Shown here: piece by piece, positions 31,472-42,829 of the stretch
How the letters are laid out: each line of letters begins with the position of its first letter
How positions within the stretch are numbered: position 1 is the stretch's first letter
Assembly (NCBI RefSeq): GCF_000219625.1
Contig: NC_018214.1
Coordinates: forward strand, 186,001 to 250,000
DNA: 64,000 bases
Source: Zymoseptoria tritici IPO323
Lineage: Eukaryota; Ascomycota; Dothideomycetes; Mycosphaerellales; Mycosphaerellaceae
Direction: 5' to 3'
The notes under the pieces: model-generated
Seen by the model: the letters and a program-made list of their open reading frames with translations, nothing else
Database searches by the model: none
What the model was told of the DNA's origin: nothing
Program-made: the position numbers and the translations under genes

Positions 31472-34400
31472 ATGGCATACGACCAAGGCGCCTCCTACGA
31501 ACCCCCTCGCAGACACTACTACCAAGCGCCGCCCTCGAACCCAGCCTTGACCGCACCACAAAACGAGTACGCCGACTACGCCAGTTCGCCGTATGACGAC
31601 TACCAGCAGGGTGGATATGGCGGTGGGCCTCAGGACTATCACCAGCCGCACAATGGTGGTTATGACGGCTACGGCCAAGGCATGAATCATGCGCAAGAGC
31701 CGGTGTATCACGAGTCGCCGCATGGAGGGTATGGTCAAGGATATCAACAAGAGCCAGATCGCTCGTATGACCCGAGGTATCAGCCGAGAGCGCAGAGGGG
31801 ACCACCACCGCCTCAGGCGCAAAGAGGGCCACCACCGCCTCAGGTACAGAGAGGTCCTCCACCACCGCAAGCGCAGAGAGGACCACCTCCTCAGGCGCAA
31901 AGAGGACCGCCTCCACCTCAGGCGCAACGTGGACCACCTCCGCCGCAAGCGCAACCTGTATACCACCCGGATCCTCGCGACCAGCAACGTCAAAATGGAT
32001 ACCCTCAACAACAGGATGGTTACCCGCAACAACAGAACGACTACCCACAACAGCAGAATGGTTACCCACCACAGCAGAACGGACATGCACAACAAAGACC
32101 GAGAGACCAGTACGAAGAGCCACAACATGCGCCGCGCGCACCGCCGCCTCAAAGAGTGGATGCCATGGCAGAGTGGAAGGCGAGAGAGAAGGAAAAGTTT
32201 GCCAAGCGCAATCTGACACCTCAGGCGATGCCGTTGGACAATGCATTTCCCACATTTCCCAAGAAGAATGAGGACAAGTCGGGAGGAGCAGGGGCACGCG
32301 GGAGTCCAGAGAAGGGTCGCACGGAACCTTCTACCAATTCGAGACCACAGGAAAACGGTCACAGAGAAGAGCAGCGTACTTCCGCTCAAAATGGCAGACC
32401 GCCGATTGAACGGGCTGGCTCGGCTCCTGATGCGAACTATGAACGGCAGAGTGGTGCACAGCGACACTATCAAGAAGAAAGGCCCTTTAGTGAACCTGAG
32501 CTTGAGCATGCCGTTCATGAACAGTATCCTGCTCAGTGGCCGATGGTAGAGTCGCAACCACCACCGCAGCAACAGCCAGCAGCGAGACCACAACAGGAGC
32601 AGCAATATCAGCAGAGGAAGCTAGTCAATGGGTACGGTGGCAGTCCGCCCAAACCAGCGCAAAATTTGACCGTCGACACAAGACGACAGCCTGGATATGG
32701 GGAACATCAACCGCTAAGTGCGGGTATCATTCCACCTCGTCCTTCAACCTCTCATGCGCAAAGAGCACCAGCCGATGCGTACGCGCAAGACAACATCTCT
32801 CCGCAGTCCGCCAAGCCATGGTCGCCAAATGATGTAACAAAACGATCTCACACCATCAGTGCCATCTACGACGACTATGCTGCAGTACCCCACGAACACG
32901 ATCCCATGCCTCCAATGCCGGATCAGTACAACCGGCAGCCTGCGAATCGAACCGAAGAGATTGAGTCTGAGATGCCCGACTTTGATAGTGCCGCGCCTGG
33001 ACAGACTTCGCTTGCTCAGAAGAGGATAGAAGGTCAAGCTCAACGGCCGGCCGATGTCATGCAATCGACGGTATCTCTACCCTTGCCTGGTGTGAGGAAT
33101 GCACCTCCGCCATCTCAAACTCCGCAGTCCCGTTCCGCTTATGACTTAGGTCATCATCAACAACCGGCATATGATCAGTCCGGGAGGCCACCGCCAGGAC
33201 CACCACAACCTCGAGGTCCTCCCCAGCGAGGCGCAACAGATCCGTATCAGAACGGACCGCCAATGCAGCAAGGTCAGGGACCTCCATACGATATGCCAAT
33301 TCGAGGACCGCCACCTCAGGCGGCAGATCAAGGGTATGGACGAGGTGGACCGATGCCTCCACGAGCTCCTTTTGCACATGAGCCGCCTGTGAGGAGATCT
33401 CTTGACGATGGAAGGCAGGGTCCACGTCGCCAAGGTCCTCCTCCTGGACCGCAACGTTTTGATCAGTATGGTCGTCCTTTGAGACCTCCTCCTGGGGGTA
33501 TGCCTCCTGGTGGGATGCCTCCTGGTGGGATGCCTCCTGGTGGGATGCCTCCTGGCGCGATGCCTCCTGGTGGGATGCCTCGTCCGGACATGGACCGATC
33601 ACAGACGAGTCCAGGTGGATGGGATGCGCGAGGTGCTGGAAGTGCGCCACCTTTGAGGCAAGGAATGAGGCCACCACCAGGCGGTCCAGGCGGTCCAGGA
33701 GGTCCTCCCAACGGCGCTCCTCTGATGAAGATGCGATCTGCTGATAGTCCTTCCACACCTACCAACCCTGATGCACTTCCCTCACACCCAGTTCCGGTCC
33801 GACCTGGTTTGATGGGTCCACAAGGCGGAGGTCCACCACCCAAACCTCCACCAGTCAGAAATTACAACGGTGGCCCTCAATCCTCGCAACCACCTCCCAC
33901 TCCTACATCAACCGCACCACCCTCCCACCAACGCGGCCCATCAATCGACACTCCCCGACCCGTCACCCACGCCGAACTCGACCAACTCCGCGCCTCCGCC
34001 GACTCCACCAACTCCCCCAAGACCGGCCTCCTCCTCGTCAAAAAACTCGTCGAAGCTGCCTCCGTCCTCGCCAACGAAGGTGGCCGCGCCGACCGCGCCA
34101 CCACCATCAAAAACGCCGAACGCTACACCCTCGACGCCCACAAACGTCTCAAAAAATTGGTCGCAGGCCAATACCCCGAAGCCCAATTCTACCTCGCCGA
34201 CGCCTACGGCTGCGGCCTCCTCGGTCTCGAACCCGACACCAAAGAAGCCTTCAAACTATACCAAGCCGCCGCCAAGGCAGGCCACCCTCAAGCCGCCTAC
34301 CGCACCGCCGTATGCTGCGAGATTGGCGCCGAGGAAGGCGGAGGAACTTCTCGCGACTACCCCAAAGCCGTACAATGGTATCGTCGCGCGGCCGCTCTCG

Positions 34401-35195
34401 GCGACCCAGCAGCTATGTATAAACTCGGCGCGATCCTGCTCAAGTCCCTCCTCGGGCAACAACGCAACGTCGCCGAAGCCGTCACCTGGCTGAAACGCGG
34501 CGCCGAACGCGCCGACGCCGAACACCCCCACGCCCTCCACGAACTCGCCACCCTCTACGAGTCCGCCAACACCGACCCCGAAGTCCGCGCCAAAGTCCTG
34601 CCCGACGACACCCACGCCCGCGACCTCTATCTCCGCGCCGGCTCTCTCGGGTATAAATTCAGTCAATTCCGTCTCGGCCAGGCGTTTGAATACGGATCCC
34701 TCGGTCTCCCCATCGACAATCGACAGAGTATCAGTTGGTATACGAAAGCCGCGGCGCAAGGGGAACATAAAGCGGAACTCGCGCTGAGTGGGTGGTACCT
34801 CACGGGCGCGGAGGGCGTACTGGAACATTCGGAACAAGAAGCGTATTTGTGGGCGAGAAAGGCGGCGGTTAGCGAGCCCCCGCTTCCGAAGGCGATGTTT
34901 GCTATGGGGTATTTTAAGGAGAATGGGATTGGATGTGAGAGGAGTGCTGAGGAGGGGAGGAAGTGGTATGGACGGGCGGCTTGTAAGTGACTGAAGGAGT
35001 TGGGGGTTGATGGGTTGATTGCTAATGATGTGTGTTGCAGCGCATAAATTCCCGAAAGCGATTGAACGATTGGAGGAATTGAAGAGGAGTGGGGGCAAGA
35101 ATGCGCCGCCTGCGAGGCCGGTGAATGGGAAGTTGTCGAGGAAGGAGGGGAAGAGGGATCAGAAGAGGGATGAGGAGAATTGTAGCGTCATGTGA
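31472..35195 (+). CDS. Chitin synthase activator, Skt5/Chs4-like, with Sel1 repeats and CAAX box
   Basis: Two exons, 31472-34982 and 35041-35195; the 58-nt intron has a GCTAAT branch site and joins into 1221 aa. Residues 1 to ~840 are Pro/Gln-rich and disordered, with about seven RGPPPPQAQ repeats near residue 110 and PPGGM repeats near 675. Residues ~850-1170 form a row of Sel1 repeats (e.g. EAFKLYQAAAKAGHPQAAYR, KAVQWYRRAAALGDPAAMYK, SISWYTKAAAQGEHKAELAL). The second exon ends in C-S-V-M, a farnesylation CAAX motif. Skt5/Chs4 proteins recruit and activate class IV chitin synthase at the bud neck, septum or tip; prenylation tethers them to membrane. Without the second exon the CAAX box would be missed. 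Confidence 0.88.
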
Positions 35196-35916
35196 GGGTG
35201 AGGGAAACAGGCTCACTGACAAGGGCATGAGCTCTCGAGGAAGAAGGTGGAATTGAAGGGACCGAGGTTTGGAGGGGTATGCTGTCTTTCTGGGATTTGG
35301 CAAGGCGTTCTTGGTGTTCAAGCCTCGTATTGGTCGTCCGGACGATGGGTCTGTATGCTGCTGCATTGCGAAGAGTCTTTCCAAAGGGTATGTGCTTGGG
35401 AGGTACATATACGATATACCTTCTGTATATGTGTCTGCCGCTTTCAGGCTTCGTTGATCTTTCGGGACGGTTTGGCAGTCTACTGCTGATAGCGAGGCTG
35501 GCCGTTCCATTTTCGCGAAAAGCTTCCATCTGTCTTACGCGTTGTCGATTCACCTACATCCCACTACGAAGTCTTTCACTAGGTACAGTAACGAGTGGAT
35601 ATGTCACATGCAAGTCTTGGCTTTTGGCCCCCAAAATCTCAAGTTTCCTCGCGCGACAGCCGCAGCCGTTTTCGTACCCGTCCCGAGCTGCACAGACGCG
35701 TGCTTCATCACCTTCGACTTCGACTTTCTTGACAAAAACATCAACTTCACTTTCACTTCTTTCCATTGCGTTTTGTGCCGGAGGAATACTGCGCTTACAC
35801 AAAAGTCACTCCTTTGCCCAGTCCTCGTCCGGACTTCTCATCAATCTCATCCTCACCACTTACCTTCCCTCCAACAACACCACCTCCAAAAAAAGTCCAC
35901 AACACCACAACACAAA
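35196..35916. other. Intergenic region and 5' leader of the Nup53 gene
   Basis: About 720 bp. The frame of the Nup53 gene is open upstream to 35542, but the extension has no Nup character; the AC-rich stretch before 35917 looks like a leader. No other gene is seen. Confidence 0.55.
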
Positions 35917-37290
35917 ATGTTTCCACCCCGCCCTCCCCGCGCCGGCGTTCAAATCCACGCCGTCCCCGACTCCGAACGCGCCACCGATCCCTCCGGCCGC
36001 AAACTCCCCTGGGGCTACGATTACTCCACCGCTCCACCGCCCACCACCTCCACCACCTCCTCCAAACCGCGGGACCCACCTCTCGAACGCGGCCCTTTCG
36101 GTCGATCAATGCGCAGGAGCCGCTCGGGGTTGAGTAGAAGTCGGTCCAAGACGGCGGAACCTAGGAGGGAGGAGGATAGGCAACGAGCGGAGAATTTGGT
36201 GTTTGAGGATAATGTTTTTGGGGCGTTGAAGAAAGTTGGAGGAAGTGGGGGGAAAGAGGAGGGCGAGGGAGCGGGAGACGAGGGGGGTGTGAAGAGCGTG
36301 GGTGCTGTACAGACGGCGAGCGCGGAAGAGGGTGGTGAGCCGACGGAAGTTTTTCTCTATGGATTCGGAGCGGACACACAATGGGCCGCCATCGACTTTT
36401 ACGAACGCGTCTCCTCCGGCACGATTCTAGAAGATTATCCGCGTACATCCTCTGGCGCGCCTCACACTGCGAGACGCATCGTGGGAAGTTTAAGCAGAGC
36501 GGCCATGCGCAAGAAGAATAAATTCGCGGGCGGAGAACACTGGATCAAAGTCACCTTCTCCTCCCGCGAAGGGGCGGAATTGGCAGTCGCGAGGTCCCCG
36601 CATACCATCAAGGGATATCTGGTGTACTGTGAGCCGTGGACGGGACGAGGGCCGCAGCGGGATGAGGCTGTTGTGGCGACGATGGCGGGAGCGCAGATAA
36701 CGAGTGATGTGTTGCCGGTGAGCTTTTCTACGGAGGATCCTTTTGCTAGGAGGGTGGAAGGGGAGGATGGGAGTCCGCAGAGTTCGAATACGGCGAGTTC
36801 GGCTACCGCGAGGATGGAGGGGAGTGAGATGCAGCAGGTTGGTGGGAGTAGGCCGCCTTGGGGTGGGAGCTGGGGCGGGGGGAATGTGGTGAGGAATACA
36901 CAGGACTCGCCGGCTACGTCTACCACATTGGCACAGTCCTCTTCGACGACGTCCGCTCTAGACCGCCAATCCCGCGCTCCAGTCCAGCGGCTCACTACTG
37001 CCGCTCCTTCCTCCTCCACCCTCAACGCACCAACAACTCCCCGCCGCTCCCGCATCGAAGGCGCCACTCGAGCGACCGTGTTGCCAATGGAAATGGCTCT
37101 CGCTCCGAAAGCTCCCAAAGCGAGTTGGAGTTCTTGGCTCGGAGCAGGGGAAGTGTTGGGCAGTGTTGTGCCGAGAATGGAGGATGGGGTTACGTTTGAT
37201 TGGGAAGCGGCGGGGTGGTATTGGAGGGTTGTTTGGCTTTGTGATCGGTGGTTGGGGACGGAGTTTTTGGGTGGTGTCGGGGGGGATTGA
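35917..37290 (+). CDS. NUP53: Nucleoporin Nup53/Nup35-type
   Basis: 458 aa from the ATG in CACAAAATGTTTCC. A basic, Ser/Arg-rich N-terminus precedes the MPPN/Nup53 RRM-like domain (about residues 140-245): EVFLYGFGADTQWAAIDFYE, GTILEDYPR, then HWIKVTFSSREGAELAVARS and GYLVYCEPWTGRGP. A Ser/Thr-rich linker leads to the C-terminal amphipathic segment WEAAGWYWRVVWLCDRWLGT, which in Nup53/Nup35 binds membrane. The protein belongs to the inner ring of the nuclear pore, where it bridges Nup155/170-type and Nup188/205-type partners. It is in the usual length range. No intron is needed. It converges with the zincophore gene. Confidence 0.88.
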   Translation: MFPPRPPRAGVQIHAVPDSERATDPSGRKLPWGYDYSTAPPPTTSTTSSKPRDPPLERGPFGRSMRRSRSGLSRSRSKTAEPRREEDRQRAENLVFEDNVFGALKKVGGSGGKEEGEGAGDEGGVKSVGAVQTASAEEGGEPTEVFLYGFGADTQWAAIDFYERVSSGTILEDYPRTSSGAPHTARRIVGSLSRAAMRKKNKFAGGEHWIKVTFSSREGAELAVARSPHTIKGYLVYCEPWTGRGPQRDEAVVATMAGAQITSDVLPVSFSTEDPFARRVEGEDGSPQSSNTASSATARMEGSEMQQVGGSRPPWGGSWGGGNVVRNTQDSPATSTTLAQSSSTTSALDRQSRAPVQRLTTAAPSSSTLNAPTTPRRSRIEGATRATVLPMEMALAPKAPKASWSSWLGAGEVLGSVVPRMEDGVTFDWEAAGWYWRVVWLCDRWLGTEFLGGVGGD

Positions 37291-38005
37291 GCTGACATGG
37301 GGCTTGAAGACGCAGTCTGGGGTGGAAGGAACTCGGACACCATTGATGCCGTCGTGTCAGCGGATGTGAATGTGGAGCGATTCTGGCATGGTGTTGAATC
37401 GCGATCACGGCAAGACTTTAGCAGAGCTGCGGATCATGTTTGGATGATGAGTTGACCAAGACTGGCTCGAAGGAGAGCAGGTGCAGGGATCGCAACCTTT
37501 GATCAACGGACCACTACTGCACACAATGGGTCGTACGAAAAGATGTGCACAGAGAGCATGCGTTACTGAATGAACAGCTTCTACTACTTGCCCGCTCGGG
37601 AAGACATCAAAACTGGGACGTCAAGCAGGAACCATTGACGAAGAAGGGAAGCGAAGATTATCGAACATCCAAATGCAAAAGCCATTAAAAATCCCGATGG
37701 TCTGCGGTACACTTCACATCCACCACGATGAAGCTGCGCGACCTGGGACGAGGGTCTGACGAATCGGACCTGCGCGAGACGTGGACTGGAAGGCTGATTT
37801 GGCTTAATACGTGGTATTCACAAGCTGCATCTCTATTTTCATCTTGCGTTCTTCCTTTTTATTCATATTCCGGCATGGTATCATCAAAAGCATTGTTTTT
37901 GGCGGTCAGCCTGCGCTACACGATGGAGGCGAATCCCTCGCCCCGTCACATTGCTGCGTTGGCATCACAGTCTGTCTGATTTTTGTGCTTGTTTTGCTGG
38001 TCTGC
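37291..38005. other. Intergenic region, convergent 3' flanks
   Basis: About 700 bp between the ends of Nup53 and the zincophore gene. No gene seen. Confidence 0.6.
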
Positions 38006-39198
38006 TCAAGTGCAGTGCAGCTCGCCGTTGGCGTGGGTGTGGCAGTTCTATTCCAAGGAGATCGGTCAGTGGGACGTTTCAATGAAAGCGTGGAGGAGGT
38101 ATGAACTAACCTCTCCACCAGCCGCTGGCGCTTCGGATGTTGCTGCGGGTTCCGGAGTTGTTGCGTCAGAGCAATGTATCGAGCCGTCGGAGTGTGTGTG
38201 GCAGTCCTGCGAGGGTTGTCAGCACATCTGCATCCCAAGTCGAGAAAGCGGAGATCAACCCACCTGTCCAGCCGGCGCATCCGTCACCGCCGCCGGCGCA
38301 GCAGCCATCGACGTCGTCGTCGCCGCCGCAGCCGCTCCATGTCCCCCACTCCCCTCCATCTCCTCCTCCGTAACCGGCGCATTCGAACCCGGACACCCAA
38401 CCCCCGGATAAATCACATCATAAGCATACGCCTCCAGCGCGAAAAACTGCAGTCCATCCGAGTCGTGGGTCGAATTCGGACTCCCCTCTTTCGCGGCGGT
38501 GACGATGCCAGCCCATCCTTCTGCGTAGTGGTCGATGTAGCCGTTGGCGCCGTAGGCCGGCATGTGGTAGAGACGATGGATGAGGTCGGAACCCCAGTAG
38601 AGGGTTCGGGAGCCGGTGCGCACGTCGTAGCCTTGGGAACAGATTTGCGAGAGGTGTTGCCGGGAGGTGTAGGAGAGGGGGCAGATTACTGTTTCGTGGG
38701 TGCCGTTGGGGCCGCGGTAGTGGCCGGCCCATTCATCTACAGAAGCCCGAGGTGTCAGCGGGCGCAATCCAAGCAAGTCACGTCGGTGAGAAGAGGGGAT
38801 CACCTACCAGGAAACGCCGCACAATTCCCATCTGGATCATCACATCTAAACAACGCTCCCGCACGATCTCCATTGATGATGATGTCGTATGCGCCCGCGG
38901 CTTCAAAGGGAGGGGAGTTCCCGAAGTATTTGCGGTAGACTTCGGACGAGTTGCCCCAGCGGTTGATGTGGGCTTTGGCGTGGGTGGCGAGAGTGACGGC
39001 TTCGTCGAGGCCCTGTTGGAGTTGGAGACGTTCGGAGGAGTTGCAGGAGGGGTGGATTTGCCATTCGGTCACGGCGCCGGCGTCCCAGGGGGCGGCTTGG
39101 AGGACTTCGAAGGGGGCTTGGCGGGTTTCGAGGGATGGGACGGATGGGAGGGCGGCGGCTGAGGCGCCGATGGCGGTTAGGAGGAGGGAGGTCAGCAT
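38006..39198 (-). CDS. Aspf2/PRA1-family secreted zinc-binding protein (zincophore)
   Basis: Four exons on the minus strand: 39198-38808, 38736-38264, 38206-38111, 38047-38006 (introns of 71, 57 and 63 nt) give 333 aa. A signal peptide (LLLTAIGASAAALP) is followed by the family domain: WDAGAVTEWQIHPSCNSS, HINRWGNSSEVYRKYFGN, GAYDIIINGD, FRCDDPDGNC, EWAGHYRG and DLIHRLYHMP. The tail holds two zinc-clasp motifs, C-H-T-H-S-D-G-S-I-H-C (exon 3) and C-H-T-H-A-N-G-E-L-H-C at the very end (exon 4). If exon 2 is simply read on, it stops after AGQVG and both clasps are lost. Family members are exported, bind Zn(II) and deliver it to a partner ZIP transporter; here that gene is the divergent neighbour. 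Zinc and pH control is suggested by the shared promoter. Confidence 0.88.
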
Positions 39199-40600
39199 TT
39201 TGAGTGTGTGAATGGGCTCGAGGAAGAGAGATGTGAGGGGTGTTTGGTGAAGGGGGAATGTCGGAAAAGAGAAGGTGGAGAATGGTTCTTATACCAACGC
39301 AGCCTGGGTGTTGTGCTCGGTCTGCTGCTCAACGATCACCATCATGCTGCCCTTCCAAGGTCGCACTGCTCCGTTTCCGAGCATCGATCGTCTTGGCCAA
39401 GCTTCGAAGTCATCAAGGTCCCCCACGAAACGAGGACGTTTTACCGGTGCTTTTTCCGGTCGACTTCCTCTTGCGGAAGACAAGTGAGGTCGAAGTTCTC
39501 CACTTACGAAGTCCTAGCGTAAGGCTCCTTGCTCGCCAAGGATACCAAGGCGATGGAAAACCTGGTGTCCATCAAGGTGCTCTTCTATACATCTTCGGTC
39601 CATGCAGGTTCATGTAAGAGCGGCGGCAGAATATTCTACGGTGGCGGCTGTTGAGGCTGGGCATAGTTCGGAGTTGTCCGATTGTGTGCATCTCCCAGCA
39701 CCATGTGGGATGTACCTTGCTGGCTGGGCTGAGACCATACCGAGGGACTTGTATATCCTTCGTCATCTCACGTGGGATGAGGCTCGTTCGCATGGCAAGG
39801 GGAGACCGGTTCTCGGTCGGATTCCCTCGTGGCAGACCGCTGAGGAGCCATGCCGTCGAGGTCTCGCTTGCTTCTTGCGAATCGGCGGCTCCGAACGATC
39901 GGGAACGACTTTTGATCCTTGTTGTTGACCACATTGATGGTCCTATCGTTGATCTCAAGCGGGGCCATCCAAGTTTCGCATCTATGCCGCGTCGATTGTT
40001 GACAGTTCGACATTGGCACACGATGAGCTCGCCCGGATTGAACGATCCTTCTCCGACGCTGAACACACATCAGTACGCTCAAGCCCTCCGTTACCGTCAA
40101 AAAGCGAGGTTTCAACACTAACAAAGTCGCGGGCAGTGCTACGAAATCCAAGACATGAAGTCCACTTCGCCAAGGAAGTCTTGGACACCTTGATGGAACT
40201 TCACGCACCGCTTCGAGACATCACTCCGGCTCACTTAACATTCTAGAAGCCATCTTCCGATGTTCTACCCAATGAGGTCTCGCACTCGGGTCGTCTTACC
40301 TTAAGCAAACCCCCACGAACGGGGCCACTATGGAGCCGCATCGGTCCTCCAACGACCGTAGCCAAGAGTTCACCGCGGGACATCAAGGTCTTGCTTGTCC
40401 TCTGGGCACATTGATCCTACGGACTGGGCATGGAGAAGCGGCCAAGCTTAGTGGGATGCGGCCAAGTCTGCATGGCGTGGAGACCATGATGAGGGCGGGA
40501 ATGGTGTAGAGCCGAAAGATGTCCGTTCTTGTGTCGTTGATATAGACTTCTTCTGGAGGACTTCTTCACTGCCCGGACCATCCCTATCACAACGAACAAG
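39199..40600. promoter_or_regulatory. Bidirectional promoter of the zincophore-ZIP pair with zinc- and pH-type motifs
   Basis: 1.4 kb without a convincing gene. The hexamer CAAGGT, the zinc-response half-site described for Aspergillus ZafA (as recalled), occurs on the plus strand at 39356-39361, 39414-39419, 39573-39578 and 40384-40389, and as ACCTTG at 39714-39719 and 40187-40192; three copies extend to ATCAAGGT. The PacC-type hexamer GCCAAG occurs at 39396-39401, 39535-39540, 40169-40174, 40361-40366, 40441-40446 and 40461-40466, the first inside the palindrome CTTGGCCAAG (39392-39401). Fewer than one copy of each is expected by chance in this length. Short ORFs here (e.g. 39602-39928, 39768-40208) look accidental. 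Confidence 0.65.
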
Positions 40601-42308
40601 ATGCTTCGAAATTCACTTACCCTCGTGGCTTTTACCTTGACCGGCGCATGTGCCCAAACGTCTTCATCGGCACGGACAACATACACCGGCTGCAGCACAG
40701 AAACGATCGATGGACAAGCCATTTACGGCTGCTTTGGACCAAATGGCTCGAGGACGCCGTTCTCGACGATAGCTGTGTCGACTCCAGCAATAACTGCAGC
40801 TTCGGTATCTGCAACTGCGACTGCGACTGGTCAGACGACAGCTGTAACAAGTTGCACGGCTCTGGCGACGGACGATGTGCAGTGCGTGAACGGCGCAGGA
40901 TCGACCGTTCGGGTCGAGTACACTCCCACAGCAACGGAGGATGTGCCTGCACAATTCACCGGCTGTCATGAACATGATGGTGAAGGCTTGTATGTATCAT
41001 GCGCGATGCCGTTCTTGTTATTCCGGAACTGACCATTCCCAGATTCTGCTTCTCACCTGAAGGCGAAGACGTCGCTGTGGTGGCTCTCGGTGCAGGACCT
41101 TCCTCATCATCATCACCCTCGGGTTCATCGGAGCGATCTTGCCACTTCCACGGTCCCGTCGAGTATGTTCGATCTGTCTTCCGCATTCTGCTTGGCACTT
41201 ACTGATATCCATCAAGGCACTGCGTCGGCGGCGACGAATCCGAAGCAGAAGAAGTTCGCGATTGCGGTATGTCCGACTACTCCTACAACATCCCTCTACG
41301 AGTCGGCATGATCTTCGTCGTCTTGGTCACGAGTGGTATTGGAGTCTACGCTCCCATGATCATTTCGAAACTTCCTCTGGGTGGTAAGACGATCGGCAAC
41401 GCACTGCAGATGTTGAAGCAGTTCGGGACTGGTATTATCATTAGCACTGCCTTTATTCATGTAAGATGATCCCCGCGCGCCATACATGCGTCCGTCACTG
41501 ACCATTCTTTCAGCTCTACTCCCACGCCGAGCTCTACCTCTCAAACCAATGCATCCGCTGGCCAGTCTACTACGAAGGAACAACCTCCGCAATCGTCATG
41601 GCCGGTCTCTTCATCTCCTTCCTAATCGACTTCCTCGCCCACCGCTACGTCGGATCACGGACCCGCTCTACCTCCACAACAAACCCTGATGGGGCTTCCG
41701 CTACCTCTTCCACCGAGTCACCTTCCCACGATGCAAAGGCCGCCGCTCAGCAACCTCCCAACAACAACCCTCTACTCATGTTCGACCACCACAGCCACGG
41801 CAACGGCGGCTCCCCCGACAACGACAAACTCTCCGTCACCCTAATGGAAGTGGGTATCGTCTTCCACTCCATCCTCATCGGCCTCACGCTCTCCGTAACC
41901 CCCGACCAAGCCTTCCGCACGCTCCTTGTCGTGATCATCTTCCACCAATTCTTCGAAGGTCTCGCCCTCGGCGCGCGAATCTCCCTGCTCCCAAATACCT
42001 CCATCTTTCCGAGGAAATTCCTCATGGCCGGGGCGTTCACGCTCATCACGCCGATCGGCATGGCGATTGGGTTGGGCGTGGTGAATTCTTTCAACGGCAA
42101 TGATCCCAGCACGATGATCTCCTTTGGTACGCTGAATGCGCTGTCGGCGGGTATTCTGATCTGGGTGGGTGTGGTGGACATGTGGGCGAGAGACTGGGTG
42201 ATTGAGGGAGGAGAGATGTTGAAGACCAGCACGGTGAGGACGGCCGTGGCGATGGTGTTCTTTGTGAGTGGGTTGGTGTTGATGAGTGTCTTGGGGAAGT
42301 GGGCGTAG
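40601..42308 (+). CDS. ZIP-family plasma-membrane zinc transporter (ZrfC/Zrt1-like) with N-terminal zinc clasps
   Basis: Four exons: 40601-40989, 41043-41162, 41217-41460, 41514-42308 (introns 53-54 nt) give 515 aa. The N-terminus has a signal-like stretch (LTLVAFTLTGACAQ) and a long extracellular Thr/Ser/Cys-rich domain with two zinc clasps: C-H-E-H-D-G-E-G-L-F-C and C-H-F-H-G-P-V-E-H-C. The ZIP core starts near residue 185 (IPLRVGMIFVVLVTSGIGVY). It includes FGTGIIISTAFIHLYSHAE, a His-rich loop (FDHHSHGNGG), and the metal-site helices VGIVFHSILIGLTL and VVIIFHQFFEGLALGARIS. Such long N-terminal zinc-binding extensions are known from ZrfC, the neutral/alkaline zinc importer of Aspergillus. 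It is divergent from the Aspf2/PRA1 gene, the arrangement known for aspf2-zrfC and PRA1-ZRT1. Confidence 0.9.
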
Positions 42309-42658
42309 ATGGTGAAGATGGAAGAGGTGCCGAGGTAAGTAGGAGGATAGCAGTGATGGATGATTGCAATGACTTTACGAATTGAGTCCATCCCGGCGTG
42401 GATTGTGCAGCTCCTTTTCGGGCACAATTTGTGGTATTGCTTGAGTTTGCAAGCGTTCTGATACGACGAAAACTCGTCATACCCTGTGCATATCAAATCG
42501 ATGCATCGATCAGATCTGGTATCGGTCGATTAGATGTATATCGAGAGTCTTTGATCGTTGCAGGCAAGCCTGAGTTGAATGAAAGAGACATTTTTTAGGT
42601 TTGGGGCGCCTCAGGCACAAGATTCTGCTGAGTCAGCCATCGCAAACGAACCTGGAAT
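42309..42658. other. Intergenic region, 3' flank of the ZIP gene
   Basis: 350 bp of normal composition ending at the GGAAT target duplication (42654-42658) of Copia copy B. No gene. Confidence 0.6.
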
Positions 42659-42829
42659 TGTTGTGGATCATCAGACTGACCATCAGTAAAGTGCACGTGA
42701 CTAGTGCCAAGGCATTTACATACACAGATAGCTAAAGTAAGAATCTTACACTTAAGATTCTCTCTGCATGACAATATATACCTGCTAATTAGAGGTCTTC
42801 TTCTACTTAGCTTAAGCCTAATTACAATA
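42659..42829 (+). repeat. 5' LTR of Copia copy B
   Basis: 171 bp beginning TGTTGTGGATC, matching the other three LTRs of the family in the window. Confidence 0.93.

Noticed and set aside
31274..32605. 443-codon open frame on the minus strand
   Set aside because: It is a shadow of the Pro/Gln-rich part of the Skt5-like gene; composition is Arg/Leu-rich and artificial.
39572..40208. Open frames in the zincophore-ZIP promoter
   Set aside because: Multiple overlapping frames without family features; the region is better explained as regulatory DNA.
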